Source: Limnothrix sp. CACIAM 69d
GTDB lineage: Bacteria; Cyanobacteriota; Cyanobacteriia; CACIAM-69d
Length of the DNA: 64,000 nt
Direction of reading: 5' to 3'
NCBI GenBank assembly: GCA_001913845.2
Contig: MKGP02000056.1
Span: forward strand, 1-64,000
This document shows positions 56,387-64,000 of the stretch, piece by piece. Within the stretch, counting starts at the first letter, position 1. Every line of letters starts with the position of its first letter. The position numbers and the translations under genes were made by a program. The notes beneath the pieces were generated by a model. The model was not told the DNA's origin and did not search any database. It worked only from the letters and a program-made list of their open reading frames with translations.

Positions 56387-56715
56387 ATCTCTGTCGGCCT
56401 GTTCTGTGGGTTTATCTTGTCGATCGATTTGGATCCAGGGTTACGGGTCTCGATCGGGCGCATGGGTGGGGATGGTTGGCCCTGCGTTCAGGGCACGATC
56501 GCCAACCTTGAGGCATTCATCCTTGAGGCGTTAATCAACGATCCAACGCTCAAAGTAACGATCGAAATAGCGATCAAATTTGGTCAAAATTTCGCCTGGG
56601 CGCTAAACTGCATTCGGCAAGGGGGCGCGATCGCATAGGTCTGAAGTGACACCCAAGACGGGCCAATGTCGATCGCCCAATCAGCCCGGCAGTTTTGGTT
56701 TGTTGGAGATCAATT
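56387..56715. other. Spacer upstream of the amidase
   Basis: About 330 bp. Only a weak frame (56417-56638, TTG start) with no family features is seen. A short CCTTGAGGC(A/G)TT duplication occurs near 56507-56531. Confidence 0.4.
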
Positions 56716-58314
56716 TTGGTTGCTTTGCGTTTGTTTGGCGATGGCCGGAAGTCGGCCCCTGGAAAGCAAATGGCAGCCGTCGGGCTGTTGGGGCTGCTGG
56801 GATCGTTGGTGGCGGCGTTGCCAGCCCAGGCCGGGCAACTGCTGAATTGGCGGTTTGATCCAGCACGCAATCAATTGAGCTTCACGACCGATGAAGGGGT
56901 GCAGCCCCGGGCCCAAATTGTGTCGGGGCCCGATCGCCTGGCCATTGACCTGCCGGACACCACCTTGGCCCAACCGGTTCAAGAACAGCGGTTTGGGGGC
57001 ATGGTGCGAGCGGTGCGCGTGGGCCAGTCCGATCGCAACACCACCCGCATCGCGATCGAATTCCAACCGGGCTATCGCATTGATCCCGATCGGGTGCGGG
57101 TGCGCAGCTTGTCTCCGACCCAATGGACGGTGGAGCTGGATGGAGCACCAATCGCCCAGCAACCTCCCCAGCAGCTTGTGCTTCCCGTCCAGCGAAATCG
57201 CCCACAACCCACGCCTCCCAATAATTCCAACAGTTCCGATCAGCCTTGGATTCCCGGCGCATTGCGAGAGGTTTTGGAACGATCGGGCGGCAATTCCCCG
57301 ATCGCCCAAGTGGAGGGGGTGGAACTGTCCGAGGGCGGCTTGGCCCTGCGGGTGAGCGGCGGAACCCCTAGCATCACGGTGAACCGCAGCCCCGATCGCC
57401 GACAGATCGAAATTTGGTTAGATAACGCCTCGATCGCCAATGGGGTCGATCGACTCGTGGGCGGCCGAGCGGGCGTAACCCGTCTGATCATCACTCCCCA
57501 ACGGGGTGGGTATCCGCCTCGGGTGCGAGTTTTGTTGGTGGTGGATCCAAGCAGCCCCGATTGGCAGGCTCGCGCCGGAGAGAGCTTGGTGATTGCCCAG
57601 CCGATCGGCAGCACCACCGCCGTGAATCCCCCCGCTGCCAACCCGCCCACGGCCAATCCTTTGCCGCCGCGGCCTTGGCCCCGTCAACCGGATAACTCCG
57701 GCCAATCGCCTGGCTGGGTGAACGATTACCCCGATCCTCGCCTGGGCGGTTTGCCGATGTTGAATCGGCGAGTGCGAATTGTGGTGGATCCGGGCCATGG
57801 TGGTCGCGATCCCGGGGCGATCGGGATTGGGGGGCTGCAAGAAAAGCAAGCGGTTTTGGATATTGGTTTGCAACTGGCAGCGCTGTTGCGTCGTCAAGGG
57901 GCCGATGTGGTCTTGACCCGTGATGACGACACCTTCATCAGTCTGGATGGGCGCACCCAGTTGGCTAACCGCATTAATGCCACCGTGTTTATTAGTGTCC
58001 ATGCCAACTCAGCGGACATTAATCGCCCGGACGTGAGCGGCGTGGAAACCTACTACCACCAGTCCGGCGGCCAGTTAGCCCAGGCAGTGCAACAAAGCAT
58101 CGTGCGCGCCTTTCCATTCATGCGCAATCGCGGGGTGCGCACGGCCCGGTTCTATGTGCTGCGTAACAGTCGAATGCCCTCAATTTTGGTGGAAACCGGT
58201 TTTGTGACGGGCCGACAAGATGCGGCCCTGCTGACCAATCCCACTTGGCGATCGCAAATGGCCTGGGCGATCGCCCGAGGGACGATCGAATATCTCAACG
58301 GCCCTGGCCGCTAA
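56716..58314 (+). CDS. amiC: N-acetylmuramoyl-L-alanine amidase (AMIN + Amidase_3)
   Basis: About 532 residues. There is no suitable ATG; TTG 56716 is chosen because GGAG lies about 7 nt upstream and it yields a basic N-terminus followed by a signal peptide (GLLGLLGSLVAALPAQA). An AMIN domain (about 40-130) targets the envelope; a second AMIN-like segment (about 195-285) and a Pro/Asn linker follow. The Amidase_3 domain (about 350-530) has zinc ligands in VDPGHGGRDPGA, LQEKQ, SVHANS and the catalytic Glu in LVETGFVTG. It cleaves the stem peptide from MurNAc. In filamentous cyanobacteria AmiC makes septal nanopores. It overlaps the glycosyltransferase gene tail to tail by 4 bp. Confidence 0.92.
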   Translation: MVALRLFGDGRKSAPGKQMAAVGLLGLLGSLVAALPAQAGQLLNWRFDPARNQLSFTTDEGVQPRAQIVSGPDRLAIDLPDTTLAQPVQEQRFGGMVRAVRVGQSDRNTTRIAIEFQPGYRIDPDRVRVRSLSPTQWTVELDGAPIAQQPPQQLVLPVQRNRPQPTPPNNSNSSDQPWIPGALREVLERSGGNSPIAQVEGVELSEGGLALRVSGGTPSITVNRSPDRRQIEIWLDNASIANGVDRLVGGRAGVTRLIITPQRGGYPPRVRVLLVVDPSSPDWQARAGESLVIAQPIGSTTAVNPPAANPPTANPLPPRPWPRQPDNSGQSPGWVNDYPDPRLGGLPMLNRRVRIVVDPGHGGRDPGAIGIGGLQEKQAVLDIGLQLAALLRRQGADVVLTRDDDTFISLDGRTQLANRINATVFISVHANSADINRPDVSGVETYYHQSGGQLAQAVQQSIVRAFPFMRNRGVRTARFYVLRNSRMPSILVETGFVTGRQDAALLTNPTWRSQMAWAIARGTIEYLNGPGR

Positions 58315-59705
58315 GCGGCCCTCTCTAAACCATTGGGTGCGGCCAGTCCCGCCGCCACCAACCGATCGCGCAGGGCCTGGGGATCGGGCAAGGCTGACAA
58401 TTCCGCTTGGTGCTCCTGCATAAACACCAAAAGACGATGGGAAATTAAGCCCCGAGCCACCGCCAACTCGCCCAACGTTAGCCACTGGGGATTGCGTTGA
58501 TAGGCCCGAGCCGCCGCAATCCAATCAAAATCAATCAACCCAGCTCGGTAAAGGGCCGCTTCTGGCTTCAGGGTCAGGCCGCCGGACGGGATCGCCAATT
58601 GCAACAGCCGCACCATTTGGGCGCTCAACCACCCTCGCTCGATCGCCACCAATTCTGGCGATGGGCTGTCACTGGCTTCCAACTCCCGGAGTTGTTGAGG
58701 GGTCAACAATCCAGCCTGTTCGCAGAGCTGGACGATCGCCGATCGCGATTGCAGATCCACCCCCGATCGCTCGCCCAACCGTGGCAAAACCGTCTCAAAA
58801 AACTGCAAAACCGGCGGCTGCACCACGCCCTTGGCTAACAGAATTTGTTCTAGGGGTAGCGGCTGGCGCAGTTCATACCACTCAATTAGCTCCTGCAATT
58901 GCCCTTCGGTTAAAAATCCCGCCTCTTGCAGCAAGATCCCGATCGGTCGGTGCAGTCGGTAGCGACCCAACAGGGCTGCCCCCAAATCCAGAAAAAACGG
59001 CAAACTCTCCACCAAATAGCGCCGCCAAAGACGCTTTGGCTCACAGGACAGCCGAAATAGCCACTCCAAACCCACATGGCTCATCCAGCGGGGCGATCGG
59101 GGTACATTGCCCGCCTCAAAGTCGATCGTTGCTCCAAAACCAAAGGCCACCGTCACATGTTTCAGCAAATGGCGATGGCGATAAAACCACTTTTCTTGTT
59201 TGGGTGCGCCAACTCCCACCAGCAGAACATTAGCCCGCGATTGATTAATCAAATCAACAATCTTGGCGCATTCTGCCGGGTCGCGCTCGAAGCCAAAAGG
59301 CGGTGAATAAACCCCCGTGACCATTTCGCGGCCCACCTTTTCATTAATGAGATGGCAAGCCTTTTCGGCCACTCCCTCCATGGCCCCCAGCAGAAAAATA
59401 GTCATCTCTGGGTCATGGGCGTAGTATTCATAAAAAACCGGAAAGAAATCGGATCCCGAGATTTTGTCAGCGATGCGGTAGCCCATCAGCTTAGCTACAA
59501 AAATCAAAACCTGGCTATCACAAACCAAGTAATCGGCTTTGTGATAGATCGTGTCAAAAACCTCATCTTTCCGAGTTTTAACCAAATGATCAATATTGGG
59601 CGTGGTCACCCAACCGCCCCGTTTCAAATTTGCCAACAACTTCTGCTGAGAAATGTTGTCGAGCGTGATGTTCAAAATCGGAACCTTGGGTGCGATCGAG
59701 GTCAT
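58311..59705 (-). CDS. WecG/TagA/CpsF glycosyltransferase with C-terminal MshEN-like repeats
   Basis: 464 residues from ATG 59705, with GGAGAGG about 6 nt upstream. The GT26 domain (about 1-245) shows TTPNIDHLVKTRKD, YLVCDSQVLIFVAKLMG, ISGSDFFP, VLLVGVGAPKQEKWFY and FGFGATIDFEAGNVPRSPRWM, typical of UDP-ManNAcA/ManNAc-type transferases for surface polymers. The remaining 215 residues hold three similar helical units (starting GILLQEAGFLTEGQLQ, VQLCEQAGLLTPQQLRE and AALYRAGLI) resembling the N-terminal MshEN/GspE-type domains, some of which bind c-di-GMP. The fusion is unusual; a regulatory role is inference. Confidence 0.87.
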   Translation of the reverse strand: MTSIAPKVPILNITLDNISQQKLLANLKRGGWVTTPNIDHLVKTRKDEVFDTIYHKADYLVCDSQVLIFVAKLMGYRIADKISGSDFFPVFYEYYAHDPEMTIFLLGAMEGVAEKACHLINEKVGREMVTGVYSPPFGFERDPAECAKIVDLINQSRANVLLVGVGAPKQEKWFYRHRHLLKHVTVAFGFGATIDFEAGNVPRSPRWMSHVGLEWLFRLSCEPKRLWRRYLVESLPFFLDLGAALLGRYRLHRPIGILLQEAGFLTEGQLQELIEWYELRQPLPLEQILLAKGVVQPPVLQFFETVLPRLGERSGVDLQSRSAIVQLCEQAGLLTPQQLRELEASDSPSPELVAIERGWLSAQMVRLLQLAIPSGGLTLKPEAALYRAGLIDFDWIAAARAYQRNPQWLTLGELAVARGLISHRLLVFMQEHQAELSALPDPQALRDRLVAAGLAAPNGLERAA

Positions 59706-60451
59706 GGCAGCCTCTCCAAAATAGGTAGTGATTGAGATGTGACACTCAGAGTGATTGTGCAGTGATGAGAGATGCATAATCAGTGACTCGAAAGACAAAA
59801 ATACTGATCGTTCCAGAGATCTGACCAAACATACTCGCTGCACTCGTGATATTCATCCACCCTTGGGGAACAGCCTCAGGGTTAATTTCCCCATTAGGTC
59901 AAAATTGGTCTAATTGCCGAATTCAATGGCTCAGTTCAACGACCCAATTTGCCTGTTTCATCCAGGGCCTAATCGTGATGCCCAATTAATAGCTGTAATG
60001 GCCTTGCCCAATGCTGGCTTGCACCCCGGATCCTTATGAAGCTATCATAATGCCCACTGTGATTGAGAGCATCAAGATAATCGTTTTTCGATCAATCATT
60101 CAAAAAGTCTTTAAAAAAACTGGCCAATGAATTTCCCCATTTGAATCAAGTCTGAATTGGGGTTGAATTAAGCCGATTGGAGACAATGGGGAAGTTCTCC
60201 CAAGCTGGCAATTCTTGACTGAAGCCCTTTGCAAGCCCTGTGGTTTTAGGCAGAATAGGGCCGATTAAGGGTGTTTTGACGAGTATTGCGACTGATATTT
60301 CAGCTAAGTGAAGTGCCGGTGATTGGCCTATTTGGCGCAGATTTGGTGCGAATCTGGCGCTCATGAGGCCCTGAATTGGCCCTTGGGGGTGGCGAAGGCG
60401 ATTCGCTCAACCAATCACCACGAAACTCTTTATTTCTCGGGCGATCGACCT
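59706..60451. other. Divergent spacer between two glycosyltransferase genes
   Basis: About 745 bp with no credible gene. It is AT-richer than the surroundings and should carry both divergent promoters. It contains AAAAAGTCTTTAAAAAA (60102-60118) and GATAATCG-type stretches. No clear regulator site was recognised. Confidence 0.45.
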
Positions 60452-61708
60452 ATGGCTAACTGCTTCTCAATCTGGCAACCGATGCCGCCGCTGCTGCTTG
60501 AATCCGGGGGGGTTGAGGTCGCCTTGGGGGTGGAGTGGGCCCTGTGGGGAGTGACGGGTCTGGTGTCGTTGCCGATCGCGATGTTGGCGATCGAGTGTTT
60601 GGTGGGAGGGTTGTTGCCGGGTTTTGGCCGATCGCCCTCCACGGCGGGCTGGCGACGGCCCAGGGTGGCAGTGCTGGTTCCGGCTCACAATGAGGCGGCC
60701 TCGATCGGGACGACGATTCAAGCGATTCAGCCCCAGTTGCAACCGGGCGATCGGCTGTTGGTGGTGGCGGATAACTGCACCGATGCCACGGCGGAACTGG
60801 CCCGATCGGCCGGCGCGACCGTGGCGGAGCGCTTCAACACCGAGCAACGGGGCAAGGGCTATGCTCTCGATTTTGGGGTGCAAGTGTTGGCCCAGGAGCC
60901 GCCGGAGGTGGTGGTGATTGTGGATGCGGATTGCACCCTGGAGCCGGGTAGTTTGGAGCGTTTGGGGCAATGGGCGCTGAAGTACGATCGCCCGGTACAA
61001 GGGCGCTATTTGATGGAATTGCCGCCATCGCCCAGTGCGGCGCGGCGGGTTTCGGCCTTTGCCTTTGCGGTCAAGAATTTTGCCCGATCGGAGGGATTGC
61101 GGCGGCTGGGGTTGCCCTGTTTGTTAAATGGAACGGGGATGGCGTTTCCTTGGCAGGCGATCGCCCAACTGCCCCTGGCCAGCGGCAATCTGGTGGAGGA
61201 TATGCAAATGGGCATTGATCTGACGGTGGCCGGCTCTCCGCCGCTGTTTTGTCCCGATGCGCCCGTGACCGGTCGGTTGCCCCAGGCCGAAAGCGCCGCC
61301 ACCAGCCAACGCACCCGCTGGGAACACGGTCATTTGCAGACGATGATTTCCGTGGTGCCGCCGTTGTTGGGGCGGGCCATTCGCACCGGAAATGGCCCCC
61401 TGCTGGTGATGGGGTTGGATTTGCTGGTGCCGCCCCTGTCGTTTTTGGTGATGATTTGGGTGGGCGCGGCGATCGCAGTAACAGGGGTGGGGGCCCTGGT
61501 GGGGCGCTGGCAACCCGCGATCGGGATGGGGGTGTTGGGGTTGGTCTTGTTTGGGGCGATCAGCCTGGCTTGGTGGCGAGTGGGGCGGCCGTTCCTGTCG
61601 GCCCGCATGTTGCTGATGATTCCGCTCTATGTGCTGCAAAAAGTACCCATTTATCTGGGATTCCTGAAGCGGCGACAGACGGAATGGGTACGCACGGAGC
61701 GGGACTAG
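60452..61708 (+). CDS. GT2-family membrane glycosyltransferase
   Basis: About 418 residues. An N-terminal hydrophobic helix (about 30-52) precedes the catalytic domain: VAVLVPAHNEAASIG, LLVVADNCTDATAELA, VVVIVDADCTLEPGSLERL (DxD-like), GNLVEDMQMGIDL (the ED acid) and SQRTRWEHGH (Q/RxxRW). This last motif is that of processive or membrane-bound GT2 enzymes. Three or four C-terminal helices follow (about 320-405). It probably acts at the cytoplasmic membrane in exopolysaccharide or lipid glycosylation. ATG 60452 is used; ATG 60482 would also fit, and neither has a strong Shine-Dalgarno sequence. Confidence 0.88.
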   Translation: MANCFSIWQPMPPLLLESGGVEVALGVEWALWGVTGLVSLPIAMLAIECLVGGLLPGFGRSPSTAGWRRPRVAVLVPAHNEAASIGTTIQAIQPQLQPGDRLLVVADNCTDATAELARSAGATVAERFNTEQRGKGYALDFGVQVLAQEPPEVVVIVDADCTLEPGSLERLGQWALKYDRPVQGRYLMELPPSPSAARRVSAFAFAVKNFARSEGLRRLGLPCLLNGTGMAFPWQAIAQLPLASGNLVEDMQMGIDLTVAGSPPLFCPDAPVTGRLPQAESAATSQRTRWEHGHLQTMISVVPPLLGRAIRTGNGPLLVMGLDLLVPPLSFLVMIWVGAAIAVTGVGALVGRWQPAIGMGVLGLVLFGAISLAWWRVGRPFLSARMLLMIPLYVLQKVPIYLGFLKRRQTEWVRTERD

Positions 61709-61770
61709 GCATTTTGTCGATCGCCCAAATTTCCCCAGATGTTCCAGTTTCCATCGCTAACCGCCCTAGA

Positions 61771-61790
61771 CAAGGGGCTTAAACCCCTTG
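61771..61790. repeat. 20-bp palindrome repeat, copy 5 (one mismatch)
   Basis: CAAGGGGCTTAAACCCCTTG, one base off the perfect palindrome, just after the GT2 gene. Confidence 0.88.
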
Positions 61791-61808
61791 CCCCCTACGA
61801 CTTGTTAC

Positions 61809-61849
61809 GGTGGAATCAGGGTTTCAGACGATTGGACAACAAGCCCTAG
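61809..61849 (+). repeat. Dispersed ~41-bp repeat, copy C
   Basis: It begins GGTGGAATCAGGGTTTCAG and ends ACAACAAGCCCTAG. It is the most complete copy of the family also seen at 31701 and 40388. Confidence 0.78.
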
Positions 61850-61891
61850 TCCCCCGTCCCAGTTTTCCGAGCATGGAGTTAGTTGGCAAAG

Positions 61892-62938
61892 ATGACCGTA
61901 ACCTTGGGCGTAATTGGAGCCAGCGGATTTATTGGCCAGCGGGTCGTGGAGATGTTGGCGCAGGATCCGAACTTCACGGTGGTGGCGATCGGGCGATCGG
62001 TACCCAAGCGCGTGCCGGAAGGGGCGATCGCCCGCATTGCTGATGCCACCAAACCGGCTTCCCTGACCCAAGCCCTGACCGGTTGCCAAGCGGCGGTCTA
62101 TTGCCTGGCCGGTAGTCCCAGTTTTGTGCGCAAAAATGCGCCCGTGGTTTACCAGGCGGCCGCCGATGCTGAGGTGAAACGATTTATTTATCTCAGCAGC
62201 GCTGTGGTGCATGGCCAAGCGCCGGCCCCCGGCACCACGGAAAAAAGCCCGCTGCGGGACAACTACCCGATCGCCTACAACAACGCCAAGGTGAGGGCAG
62301 AGTGGCGCTTACAGGCCGATCGAGCACAGACCAAAACCGAATTAGTCATCATCCGTCCCGGGATTGTTTGGGGCCCCAAATCCACTTGGATCGAGGCTTT
62401 CGCCAATGCGGTTACCGATGGTGTGGCTTACCAAGCGGACTATGGGCGCGGCATTTGCAACAGTGTCTATGTGGATAACTTAGTCCATGGGATTGCGCTG
62501 GCGGCCGAAGCGGCCAAGGTCGATCGCGCGGCCTTTTTCATCGGGGATCAGGAAGTGGTGACCTGGGCTGACCTTTACCGCCCGATCGCGGCGGCCCTCG
62601 GTCAATCCTTTGACCAACTGCCCAACGTCAACATCGAAGCCTTTCGCCCCAGTGTGAAGGAAGAGTTGCGGGAAACACTGCGGGGAATGCGCCTGGTGGG
62701 GACAGTGCTATCGGGCTTGCAGGCCCAACGCAAACGAGCCAGCGGCCAGCGGCCGCGCCCGGTGTTGTCGCCTTTGAATCAGGAGCTTTCGGCTCTCTAC
62801 CGCTGCCAATGGCATTTACCCTTAACAGAAGCGGAAACCCGCTTGGGTTATCGTGCGCCGGTCTCCTTTGAGGAAGGCTGTCGCCGGACGATCGAGTGGT
62901 TGCAACAGTCCAATCGGGAATCCCTGGGCCATCACTAG
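61892..62938 (+). CDS. NAD(P)-dependent epimerase/dehydratase-like SDR
   Basis: 348 residues from ATG 61892 (MTVTLGVIGASGFIGQRVVEML). The extended-SDR nucleotide loop is GASGFIG, followed by DATKPASLTQALTGCQAAVYCLA, FIYLSSAVVHG and the catalytic YNNAKVRAE (Tyr-x-x-x-Lys), then ELVIIRPGIVWGP and VYVDNLVHGIALA. It resembles nucleotide-sugar epimerases or 3-beta-HSD-like enzymes; the substrate is not predictable. Its position after two glycosyltransferase genes fits a role in sugar or lipid modification. An in-frame TTG at 61883 is less likely. Confidence 0.85.
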   Translation: MTVTLGVIGASGFIGQRVVEMLAQDPNFTVVAIGRSVPKRVPEGAIARIADATKPASLTQALTGCQAAVYCLAGSPSFVRKNAPVVYQAAADAEVKRFIYLSSAVVHGQAPAPGTTEKSPLRDNYPIAYNNAKVRAEWRLQADRAQTKTELVIIRPGIVWGPKSTWIEAFANAVTDGVAYQADYGRGICNSVYVDNLVHGIALAAEAAKVDRAAFFIGDQEVVTWADLYRPIAAALGQSFDQLPNVNIEAFRPSVKEELRETLRGMRLVGTVLSGLQAQRKRASGQRPRPVLSPLNQELSALYRCQWHLPLTEAETRLGYRAPVSFEEGCRRTIEWLQQSNRESLGHH

Positions 62939-63048
62939 TTTTTCAGCCCGTTTTTTTAGCCTAGTAGCACGGCAAGTTTATTTTCACAGGTGAAGTCAAA
63001 TGACTGTTAACGTGAGTGAACTGTTACTGTTACCGAATCGTTAGGCAG

Positions 63049-63068
63049 CAAGGGGCTTAAGCCCCTTG
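63049..63068. repeat. 20-bp palindrome repeat, copy 6
   Basis: CAAGGGGCTTAAGCCCCTTG between the SDR-like gene and scpA. Confidence 0.9.
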
Positions 63069-63184
63069 TTATTGCGACTGACTCCGCAACATTGCCCGAA
63101 TGAATTAAGCCTGTCATGCCACTAGGGTTCCCAACCCCAGCACGCTAACCCAACTATTTCCACTCCCCTTCTCCACCGTCGTCT

Positions 63185-64000
63185 ATGGCTGGATTAGTCA
63201 TCCAAGAAACGATCGCCTCATTGATTGAAATGGCGGAACAAGGGTCGATCGACCCGTGGGATGTGCGGGCCGTGGAGGTGTTGGATCGGTACTTGGATCA
63301 ACTGCAACGGGCGATCGAACCGGTGGCGGCCCAAATGGGCAAGGCGGCCTACGATGTCCATCTGTCGCGATCAGCTCAGGCCTTTGTTTCGGCGGCCCTG
63401 TTGGTGTTGATTAAGGCGAACCGGTTGACCCTGGCCGAATTTCCACCGCTGACGGAGGGCGATGATTGGGAAGAAGAAGCGGAAGCTGCCATTGAGGCGA
63501 TCGCCCGCGGTCGGTTGCCCCTGCATTTGGAACAATGCCTGAAACGGCGCGGCGTGGCTCCCCAAACCGGCCAGCGGCGCGTGTCCTTGGGCGACATGAT
63601 TGAGCAATTGCAGCAGGTGGCCAGCCTGTTGGCCACCCAACCGACCCGCCCCCGCAAAACCCGCCGCCCCAACCGCCGCCAAAAAATGCGCGCGGTGCAG
63701 CAACTGGCGCACCAAGAAAACCTAGGGGAAGTTTCGGAGGCCTTGGCGGCGTTTTTGCGCCCCTTTGGCGATCGATGGCTGAGTTTTGATGAATTGGTCG
63801 CTCAAGTTCCCCGCACGGGCCCCCAGGCAATTCCGCTGACGATCGCGCATCATGGGTCCATGGGTCAAGGTGAGCTGCTCAGTGACCAACCCACCAAGAG
63901 CGATCGGGCAGGGGCCTTTTGGGCGTTGCTGCTGCTGGCATCGCAATCGAAGGTGGAGTTGGCACAAACGGAGTTTTATCAAGACCTACGGGTGCGATCG
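63185..64000 (+). CDS. scpA: Segregation and condensation protein A, N-terminal part (runs off right edge)
   Basis: An open frame of 272 codons from ATG 63185 to the window end with no stop. The N-terminus IETASLIEMAEQGSIDPWDV-like block (VIQETIASLIEMAEQG, IDPWDVRAVEVLDRYLDQL) and SAQAFVSAALLVLIKANRL are ScpA kleisin signatures. ScpA bridges SMC heads in the chromosome condensation complex. A Pro/Arg-rich linker (TRPRKTRRPNRRQKMR) sits mid-protein. The end sequence FWALLLLASQSKVELAQTEFYQDL fits the C-terminal winged-helix, so only a few residues are probably missing. Confidence 0.9.
   Translation, partial: MAGLVIQETIASLIEMAEQGSIDPWDVRAVEVLDRYLDQLQRAIEPVAAQMGKAAYDVHLSRSAQAFVSAALLVLIKANRLTLAEFPPLTEGDDWEEEAEAAIEAIARGRLPLHLEQCLKRRGVAPQTGQRRVSLGDMIEQLQQVASLLATQPTRPRKTRRPNRRQKMRAVQQLAHQENLGEVSEALAAFLRPFGDRWLSFDELVAQVPRTGPQAIPLTIAHHGSMGQGELLSDQPTKSDRAGAFWALLLLASQSKVELAQTEFYQDLRVRS

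Noticed and set aside
56417-56638. 73-codon plus-strand frame before amiC
   Set aside because: TTG start, no Shine-Dalgarno sequence and no recognisable similarity; treated as spacer.

Overview
The window is chromosomal DNA from a cyanobacterium. The evidence is the very frequent GCGATCGC octamer (HIP1), together with ndhM, ntcA, menD (phylloquinone), smtA metallothionein, the hfq/dapF pair, a cyanobacterial-type CysH, and conserved cyanobacterial families of unknown role (DUF4330, DUF3084, TIGR04376-type). Base composition looks GC-rich, roughly mid-50s by eye and not counted. Genes are mostly monocistronic or in short runs on both strands, separated by unusually repeat-rich spacers. No rRNA, prophage or plasmid functions were seen. 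The genus cannot be fixed from the sequence alone.

Layout. 1-5.6 kb: the 5' part of an MmeI-like DNA methyltransferase running off the left edge, behind a giant soluble histidine kinase. 6.3-6.8 kb: a metallothionein gene that ordinary ORF calling misses, with an SmtB-type 12-2-12 operator upstream. 6.9-11.4 kb: nadE, a gamma-glutamylcyclotransferase-like gene, a DUF39 homocysteine-biosynthesis gene and a single-domain response regulator. 11.4-12.9 kb: about 1.5 kb without a credible gene. 12.9-22.8 kb: a signalling block of GAF histidine kinase, CheR-TPR, double CheW, chemoreceptor and CheA-receiver hybrid, which resembles a Wsp-type chemosensory pathway but has no CheB and no GGDEF output. 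23.3-31.2 kb: RemA, a histidine phosphatase, ndhM, menD, a TnpB-only IS605-type element, DUF4330 and phosphoglucomutase. 31.5-46.9 kb: tRNA-Val(CAC), ABC1 kinase, cysH, topA, htpX, an FTR1-type permease, divergent hfq/dapF, a nuclease-fold protein with an altered catalytic motif, a cysteine/cystine lyase, a Na+/H+ antiporter and a convergent, overlapping RCK (TrkA) protein. 47-55.3 kb: znuA with a Fur/Zur-type box, an SDR, a coiled-coil gene whose leader contains a two-repeat CRISPR remnant, DUF3084, ntcA, fabI, hisB and a small secreted protein. 55.6-64 kb: a PHP phosphoesterase, an AmiC-type amidase, a WecG/TagA glycosyltransferase with an extra C-terminal repeat domain, a GT2 glycosyltransferase, an SDR-like epimerase, and scpA running off the right edge.

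How the parts fit. Metal homeostasis appears three times (SmtA, ZnuA, FTR1), two of them with plausible metalloregulator sites. Cell-surface functions (RemA, phosphoglucomutase, WecG-like and GT2 transferases, AmiC) and the Wsp-like pathway could all feed surface or matrix behaviour; this is inference. NtcA has a textbook GTA-N8-TAC site in the spacer it shares with fabI.

The most unusual material is in the spacers and linkers. It includes a 20-bp perfect palindrome family (six loci, one inside a 134-bp terminal-inverted-repeat element), a dispersed repeat of about 41 bp in three copies, a repeat read in frame inside the methyltransferase, in-frame minisatellites in protein linkers, and the lone CRISPR remnant. 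No single new system is proven. The best leads are the CRISPR remnant in a gene leader, the metallothionein with altered ligands, the nuclease-like protein that lost its E-x-K lysine, and the glycosyltransferase fused to MshEN-like repeats.
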